The position numbers were made by a program, and so were the translations under genes. Of a stretch of DNA of 64,000 bases, positions 57,343 through 64,000 are shown piece by piece (the stretch's first letter is position 1; every line of letters begins with the position of its first letter). The DNA is from Pardosa pseudoannulata (Eukaryota; Arthropoda; Arachnida; Araneae; Lycosidae): positions 16,557,475 to 16,621,474 of the forward strand of contig CM063506.1 in NCBI GenBank assembly GCA_032207245.1. The letters run 5' to 3'. Below the pieces are notes generated by a model. That model made no database searches. It saw nothing but the letters and a program-made list of their open reading frames with translations, and was not told the DNA's origin.

Positions 57343-57710
57343 TCTGTTGACAGGTCACTGTTACCCCAAGAGGCACCGTAACATTATTAGCATCATGGTC
57401 AGTCCGGTATGTAGGGGGTGTCAACAGGCGGAGGAGAGTTCCTTACACATCTTGTGTGATTGTGATTACTACTCTGCTAAGCGTTTTGAATTTCTTGGTT
57501 ATCATTTCATCGAACCGTGGGAGTTAGCCAACTTCCCGGTTAAGTTGCTGCTTAGATTTATCTCAGCTATTGGTCTCTTTGAGACTTAATAATTAATATT
57601 CTTAACCTATTGCTGGGACTCTTTGTTCCAATAAATGGGTTTTTTCAGTAGCATAGGTCTTGGGTTGCAGTGCTGGTGCTCTTATGAGCCTTCCCACCCT
57701 AAATCTAAAT
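57343..57710 (+). mobile_element. 5'-truncated non-LTR retrotransposon (LINE) 3' end
   Basis: The frame from about 57343 to the TAA at 57587 reads LLTGHCYPKRHRNIISIMVS, PVCRGCQQAEESSLHILCDC and WELANFPVKLLLRFISAIGL. The LTGH start and C-x2-C...H-x3-C zinc-knuckle-like end are typical of the RNase H/C-terminal part of LINE ORF2 proteins. A short 3'UTR follows, ending near CACCCTAAATC. The rest of the ORF is missing. Confidence 0.85.
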
Positions 57711-58069
57711 TTAATCATTTTATCTGCAATGTAAAAGTTTTTTATAATACTACAGTAAAATTATGAAAACATGAAACAAACTATTCTGCCAAAACGGGTT
57801 TTTTGAGCATTGGTCCGACCATCGGCATCTGATGGCTTTAAAGCGGAATGGTACTCTGAAATATTAGTTAGGCTGAAAAGCAAAGGATGATAGTTTTGAG
57901 ATTTTTTAATTTATAGGTTCTTGTGCAGTTAAATTAATATAAAAACAAACAGTTATTTATTAGTTGGTAATACAATGCGAATAACTTATTTTAACAGTAA
58001 AACAATTATAAAAACAATGGTAATATAGCATTTATAATCTTCTGTTTTGAAACTCCTGCATTATTTCAG

Positions 58070-58141
58070 ACTGGACGATGTAGATCCTTGAGTATGAGTG
58101 ATACGAGAACTTGCCAAGAAGCAGAAATGAGACTAAGAAAG
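58070..58141 (+). CDS. Candidate small exon (24 codons)
   Basis: Acceptor TGCATTATTTCAG|ACT, donor AGAAAG|GTTTGA. Only one frame is open: TGRCRSLSMSDTRTCQEAEM then RLRK. It is phase 0, so it does not join directly to the exon at 54616 (phase 1 end); an unseen exon would be needed. It may belong to the same gene or be chance. Confidence 0.4.
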
Positions 58142-60110
58142 GTTTGATCGTATTATTTTTGTTGTTTGATAAAGTTTAATGATATTCAAAGAAAGAACAA
58201 ATGGTGTACATAAAAGAGTATAGCAGTTTCAATTCTTTATAAAATTAATTAGATGAGGTATGTGCAATTATTTGTAAGCTAATATTGAAGAACAGGGTTT
58301 AGAATTTCAGCTTTAGTTGCACGACGGGTGCTAGTTTCCTTTTTTAAAATCGGCAGCCTCAGAAAAAAACCGGCGACTTAATATTAAAAGGCATTTAGAG
58401 TTTTGAAGTTTGCTAGTTGTGAATCTGTTATTATAGTTCCGTATGGAGTTTAAATGTGATCATCTTAATGCCAAAAGAACCAATTAAAAATTTAAGTTCT
58501 CATTCAAAGGTGTTAATTAGATTAAGATATTAGATATTAGATTTTATGAATCAGTATCTAACTTAAAATTTGTGAATAAAGTTGAGACAAATATTAATTA
58601 TTTTGTCTCTTGAAAAAAATAAGTACAATTCTTAACTTCTTTTTTTATTTTCTGCATTTGCAATATAATATATAGGTAGTGTATTTGTGTTTATTAAATA
58701 ATTGAGATACAGAGTTTCCTCTATGTTTTTACTCATGCCTTGCTCCTGATATTATTATTATTTCAAATGTAGGGGGACTTATTTCTTATAGCATTCTTCA
58801 CTACCAAACCACAGATATTTATTTGCCATATTAATATGGGATCACTATATAGGCGACCAATATTACTTCAGAAGACGACACAAACAAAGTAGGTCCTCGT
58901 AATTTAGAAGCAGGAATTAAGCAGAAAACTTGGCCTGCCGCCCTCAGAGGTAACGTTTGGGAATTCAGAGGAAATTGGAACCACGAACCTATTTTAAGTC
59001 CCCAGGGCACCATTAACGAACACGGCGTATGTTGTCCAGCTGGAGCCTCTCATTCGTATCCCTCTGGTTTCGATACCGACGCTTTTGCCGACTGAGCTTC
59101 ACAAATGCTTAAATACGTTAGATTAAGGTTAGGAGATAAAATCACTTCTTTTTTTAAAGTAAAAGTATAATATTAGTGCAGAGTGCTGTATTAAAAGTCT
59201 TTAATTAACATATGGTCGGATTGTGGTGATGTGATTTAGATCCTTCTAATTAATATAATTAAAACAAATAAAACGGGAAGTTGAAATGCTTGGAATCTAA
59301 CTATGACCTCACGAAATCTTTTGTAAGGAGAGAGGACCTATACAAATTAATTGAATGGATTCATCGTGTGCGGGATTCTGATCCCAGACCTAGATTAGAA
59401 TCATGGGTCCGTTCATGACAGTAAATAAGAGTGTACCTTTGTGGAATTATTTATGAGTCCTAAGGAACAAAAGTTGAAAGTTTGTGAAGCGGTCGGGAAT
59501 GTCCAATTTGAAACGGTAAGGTTTTTCCCATGTTTGAGGTTTGAAGGAGGAGAAAGGACGACCATTTAATACGTACAGCTCTGCTAATAGGAGCAATAGT
59601 AAAGAAAAAGACCAAAGATAAAAATGAATACAAAAAGAAAAAACAGAGAGATGAAGGGTAGAGTTCGGAAGCCCTGGTGGAGAATCTTGGGTCCGACAGA
59701 GACTCCGGAAAGATAACGAGTAGGACATCTCTCAGCTACCAGAAGTGTTCCAATGCCGCAGCCTTACGAACTCACCCCAAATACTTAGAAGGAAGCCCCA
59801 AACCAGAGGTGGGGCTGAAGTCTGCATTACCATCCCACCAGTCGACATTACCCGCAAAGGTGCCTACATATTTTGACCATCTCCAAGTCTGTAGAGCTCC
59901 CGACCAGCGGTGTTCCTGATGCTTGGCCTTGCACGCCACCCTTGCAGATCTACAAAGCCACATGCTATCAAAATTTGAACTTAGAATTAGGTCCTCTCTC
60001 TTCTTTTCACGTAAATGTTTAACATCTGCTTATTTTCAGTTTTGGATAAGGTGACATATGATATTAGAGAATTTTCAAAAGCAGTTATTTTTTAAATTTA
60101 ATAAACTTCT
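58142..60110. other. Unassigned sequence with GC-richer repeat-like blocks
   Basis: Blocks at about 58850-59095, 59285-59440 and 59640-59990 are clearly less AT-rich than the rest. The last contains an 80-codon frame (KYLEGSPKPEVGLKSALPSH) that matches nothing I know. These look like fragments of dispersed elements, not exons: no paired splice sites stand out. Confidence 0.4.

Positions 60111-60111
<1 letters not shown>

Positions 60112-60202
<91 letters not shown>
60112..60202. repeat. Compound (AC)n(AT)n microsatellite
   Basis: (AC)n about 60112-60160, then (AT)n to 60202. Confidence 0.95.
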
Positions 60203-60207
<5 letters not shown>

Positions 60208-60887
60208 TAATGAACTTTGTTATGGATTTATTTTAATGAGTAATATTTGTTTTAGCAACTTTTACTTAGCTTAACAGTTCAAATATTAGTCTATAGTCTC
60301 TCAGAACTTGGGTACATATCAACAAATAATTAATAAACACAACGCAATAAAAATAATTTTAGTAAACTAAACGATCCCAACCCAAATATTTAGATCTCGG
60401 AGGAATCTACACGACACGGATGCCTTCTCATTTGGATTTGTATATAATTTTTAAAAATATATGCTCACTTTTTAATTTTTCTCCTCAGGTGAATCTCAAG
60501 CGTAGCTGCTCTTTCTAATTGGCTAAATCTGCTTGGGACTAAATTTGGATGATGCTAATTAATTACAATCAAAAACTGAGAATATTATCAAACAAATCAA
60601 TAATATATAAAAAAGATTTTTGCCTTCCAACTGAAGTTCAATTTTCCTATCGTCTAATAAAAGAAGTTATGAAATGGATACTGGATCTTATAGTTTATTA
60701 TAGTATACTTAATGATTTTAAATTATTTTCCTTATATTTACTATATAAAACAAAGCTGCTGTTAAAAGAATTATGTTTTAAAGATTGGTTTCAGGTCCAA
60801 TCTCCGGAAAAACATTTTATCTGCTTGAAAATCCTTAGCAATAATATATTTGTACCCACTATTAACAAATTATCTGTAATATGTTAA
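60203..60887. other. Unassigned sequence
   Basis: A 112-codon frame at 60549-60887 is Lys/Leu/Tyr-rich without motifs and ends at the TTAA of the next element; probably chance. Confidence 0.4.
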
Positions 60888-61318
60888 CCCATTCTTCGGT
60901 TGTGGTAAATATACTTACCACCAAAGTCGCTGTTTTACAATGCCTATGGTAAGCCTGTTTTACCACCTCTCACTAGATATGCCTTATATTAATAACTCCA
61001 GAATCAAGAAAATAAACTTTTTGACTTTAAAACATGGCTTTAACAATAAAGGCTAGTTTTGTATGAAGACGAGAGGACAACATTAAAAATCCAAAAGAAA
61101 TTTCTTCTGCACTTAATACTTTATAATAATTTAATTAATTTTCATACATTTGATATAAATTATTTTTTAGATTGCAGTATTTGGAAAATATGCTTTATAT
61201 AGTACAATATAAAATTTTTTATGCATTACAACATAAAATGAAATGATAAGCATGAAGTGACCTATTTTTGATTAGCATCCAGTGACAGTGGTAAGCATAT
61301 TTACAACCGAAAAAGAAG
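60888..61318. mobile_element. piggyBac-type MITE
   Basis: 431 bp bounded by TTAA (60884-60887, 61319-61322). Ends CCCATTCTTCGGTTGTGGTA and, reversed, CTTCTTTTTCGGTTGTAAAT, each followed by a CTTACCAC block. The extended subterminal similarity supports a real element. Confidence 0.85.
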
Positions 61319-61479
61319 TTAAAATTAAATTACTATAACATTCTAAATAAATTTCTTTTCTTAAATCAAACTCAATTAAAAATATTTTAATATACCATTG
61401 CTAGGTACATTGGTTTTATAAAAGTTATATTCATTTTTTTATTTCATTATTTTAGTCAGTTGTCAACTTTGTCTATAAA

Positions 61480-61630
61480 TGAAAAGTAACTGAATCACAC
61501 TGCTGACCAAAAGTTACGCATAATTGATGTTGTGAATATTTAGGAAAATCCAAGTCAGAATGGCGAGGAATGTGGTAGGCGTGAAAATTTGAAAGTTAAT
61601 GCACATCCGAATGGTTTAATTTTAGTTTAA
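61480..61630. other. Possible Tc1-like end fragment
   Basis: CACTGCTGACCAAAAGTTAC resembles Tc1-family termini in style, but no partner end was found. Unassigned otherwise. Confidence 0.3.
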
Positions 61631-61635
61631 AAAAA

Positions 61636-61730
61636 GAGCTGCGGTAGCTCAGTCAGCAAAGGCAGCGATCTCGTAACTGAAAGATTGCGGGTAATCTTTC
61701 AGTTACCCGCAATATGTAACTGAAAAAATG
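61636..61730 (+). repeat. tRNA-like SINE head followed by interleaved inverted repeats
   Basis: GCTGCGGTAGCTCAGTCAGC resembles a tRNA 5' end with A box. The B-box region is replaced by two interleaved hairpins: stem 61673-61686/61693-61706 (GTAACTGAAAGATT) and stem 61684-61694/61703-61713 (ATTGCGGGTAA). GTAACTGAAA recurs directly at 61716. Confidence 0.75.
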
Positions 61731-62529
61731 AAATTTTTTAATAAGACTACAAGAAGGGGGGAGGTGACACAAACATTGATGGGTGAACGCAATCTATGTA
61801 AGCAGGGGAGCCTAAAATCGACTGATTCAGAAGACCTTGTCTCACCTTTGGCTGTCGTGCCATAAATGATGATAATGAAACTGACCCCATTACAAATATG
61901 TTTCAAATAAAATAATTAATGTTTACACGTTTTTTAATATGAGGAAATTACAAATAAAAACCATAAGTAATTCGCAGTCCTTTATTTAAAATATTTATAA
62001 TATTACAGTCAGAGTAAAAGAACAGAAGACAGTAAAAACTTGCAATATGTATTACAGTACATAAATAATAATCTGCATCTCCATTCGCAGTGTATAAATA
62101 ATAAATGACATAAGTTTATACACACGGCAAGCAATATTTGTTCAGAAATCATGTGCTTAAGTATTCTATGTAATTTGGCACAGGAATTCGATTTTCAAGC
62201 CGTATTTCTGCGACTCTATAACTTAAAAATTCCACATAAACACAGAAGTTTTAGCACTCAATGATATTGGCATCACCGTTTGGTGGTAGGTTGTATTTCT
62301 TAACAAATATCACAGAACTTTAATAAAATGACTTATAAACACATATCTGGATATACAAGAAAATGTCACAACCACTGGATATAATTAATAGATAATAAAT
62401 CTCACACATAGTTTTTAATTTAAAATTACAAAAAGCACATACATACACAAAGAATTTGGAAAGGCTGCTTGGTAACATCTTTTATATACTTAAACGAAGC
62501 TTGAATAAAGCTTTAAAGGAGACTACTTT
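61731..62529. other. Unassigned sequence
   Basis: No coding signal or inverted ends recognised. Confidence 0.4.
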
Positions 62530-62999
62530 AAGAATTAGGTTCTCTTTGGCAAATTTGGCGAAAATATTGGCGATATTTACTAAAACACAAAGGTAATCCA
62601 TCCAAATATTGTATTTCTTGCTTTTTCTGGCGATTTTAATTAATGCACAATGCGACATCGTAATAGAATTATATATTCTTACTCAATAAAAGAAAACGAC
62701 TTGAAAACCGGATATTGATATTTATGGGCAATTAATCCCTTGATAGTTTACAAACGCAACAGATCCAAATTATTAAAAATGAACCATAGTGAACCATTAA
62801 TGGTTTGTTATATCTAATTTTACGCATTGCACACTTTTAATATGTAATAAAAGAGTTACACAAGGAGAGTTGGATGCAAATATCATATAAATTATAATAT
62901 AGATACAGATTGTTTGGACACGGTGAGATCAGGAGAAAATGTTAGGCGACCATACTTAAACCGTTATCGCCAAGTTGGCGGGAGAACCCAGTTCTTTAG
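62526..62999. mobile_element. Probable MITE with long imperfect inverted ends
   Basis: Left end CTTTAAGAATTAGGTTCTCT then TTGGCAAATTTGGCG; reversed right end CTAAAGAACTGGGTTCTCCC then GCCAACTTGGCG. TTAA follows the right end, but the left target site is unclear. Further GGCGATATT/TTATCGCC pieces lie inside. Confidence 0.55.
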
Positions 63000-63003
63000 T
63001 TAA

Positions 63004-64000
63004 GCCCTTTAAAGAAGATATACAGAAAATTTAATGTGACTAGCTAGTGGCACATTATTTCAATAAACTTTTCATGTTCTCAAGCTAAATTTCTCTTTGA
63101 TCTGGGTGATAACTAAATTGCTTTTGGAATTTAAAACTAACATTCATCTACTCACTCACACTTGATTGATTTACCTTTGAAATAAAATCTTTTTAAGTGA
63201 AGATATTTTCACTGCAAAGGGATAAATTACCTGATAGCATTCAATATTTGAACTCCGAAAGGTAATAAAAAAGTTTTCTACTGTAACTGAATAAAGGATA
63301 TTTTTATAATGATATTACTTTAACATCGTGTAACAAGGAAATTTCCAAATTTCACAAAAATGTGTTCTTATATAATATAGGAAATTTACGAAACTTAATC
63401 CTCACTTTAAAGTTTACCCTGATGATGATACGCGCTGCGGACAATTCTATTTAAATGCTTTGTTGTGTGGTCAAATATTTTGTGAGGATAATAGCAAGTA
63501 ATTATGCAGAACTAAATTCATTTATAAGAATTTTCTTCATATAAATTTACTTTTTTTAGTGAACTACTGGTAACTACTTAGCCGTCATTTACTTTGGTTT
63601 GTGACTTGTAATCTGTTGTTTTGATGAATTATAATGTTTGATAAAAATTTCAAAAAATAAAATTGATGATGTACCGAGGTACTTTCCCACGATTTTCAGC
63701 ACGTGCATGCACAGCTGTGGGAGAAATTTCCAAGAAGAATTTAGGACTTCGAGTTTAGAGACCGCTGCGGAGAAGTTATAGATCACGGAATGGCACAAAC
63801 GTAACGGACTAACTCGAACAGAGATGTAACCGTGAGTTATGGGGTCAGGGGCTAAAAATAATGTCAGCTTTCACAAACGGGGCTATTTTAATGAGCCCAC
63901 CAGCACTCCCGAAGGGGGTGCAGATGTGGGAAAATTTCACTAACAAGCGATTGGCAAAGAAGAAAAAGGGGAGTGAAAACCGAGGTGATGAGTTGGGAAA
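63004..64000. other. Unassigned sequence to window end
   Basis: AT-rich to about 63600, then noticeably GC-richer (63660-64000) with no frame of note. The change in composition may mark another element entering at the right edge. Confidence 0.4.

Noticed and set aside
59677..59919. 80-codon frame in a GC-richer block
   Set aside because: No recognised motif or splice context; more likely part of an unclassified repeat.
60549..60887. 112-codon frame
   Set aside because: Lys/Leu/Tyr-rich with no motif, ends at a MITE boundary; consistent with chance in AT-rich DNA.
61636..61700. Possible tRNA gene at 61.6 kb
   Set aside because: The 5' half is tRNA-like, but the T-arm/B-box half is replaced by inverted repeats.

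Overview
The window is animal nuclear DNA. It is strongly AT-rich and carries one split gene with GT-AG introns of about 0.1 to 3.4 kb, long AT microsatellites, tRNA-derived SINEs and many small non-autonomous DNA transposons. An arthropod, probably a chelicerate, fits this composition and the divergence of the gene, but that is inference. Nothing prokaryotic is present: no operons, no CRISPR arrays, no authentic rRNA or tRNA genes.

The only gene that can be modelled end to end is a plus-strand BTBD8 homologue (BTB/POZ domain-containing protein 8). Twelve coding exons from 8873 to 38039 join in frame to 5,595 nt, encoding 1,864 residues plus a stop. Order of parts: a short N-terminus, a first BTB domain (about 45-155), a serine-rich disordered insert of almost 900 residues encoded in one 2.8-kb exon, a second BTB domain with a BACK-like helical region (about 1030-1390), and a basic Ser/Lys/Pro-rich tail with a short coiled coil. 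A 5' noncoding exon near 6980-7139 is possible.

Layout. 1-6.9 kb: repeats only (dispersed repeat, Tc1 relic, pogo/Tigger relic, SINEs, local tandem duplications). 7-38 kb: the BTBD8 gene, whose introns hold hAT, piggyBac-type, pogo/mariner-type and LINE relics. 38-53.9 kb: gene-poor flank with MITEs, two long AT microsatellites and a cluster of fold-back elements. 53.9-58.2 kb: two or three candidate exons of a plus-strand gene I cannot identify, one minus-strand candidate exon and a 5'-truncated LINE. 58.2-64 kb: repeats and unassigned sequence.

The clearest result beyond the gene is the number of non-autonomous elements with readable boundaries. Four have perfect 8-bp duplications (hAT type). 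Five have TTAA on both sides and a sixth has it on one side, with CTAA on the other (piggyBac type). Two have clean TA duplications (pogo/Tc1-mariner type). A family of three roughly 163-180-bp fold-back elements lies within 2.3 kb. Local two-copy tandem duplications (95-352 bp) are also frequent. I found no convincing new multi-gene system. The most unusual items are four spaced copies of a Tyr/Phe-Ile/Val-Asp/Asn motif in the BTBD8 insert and a pair of interleaved inverted repeats at 61.67 kb.
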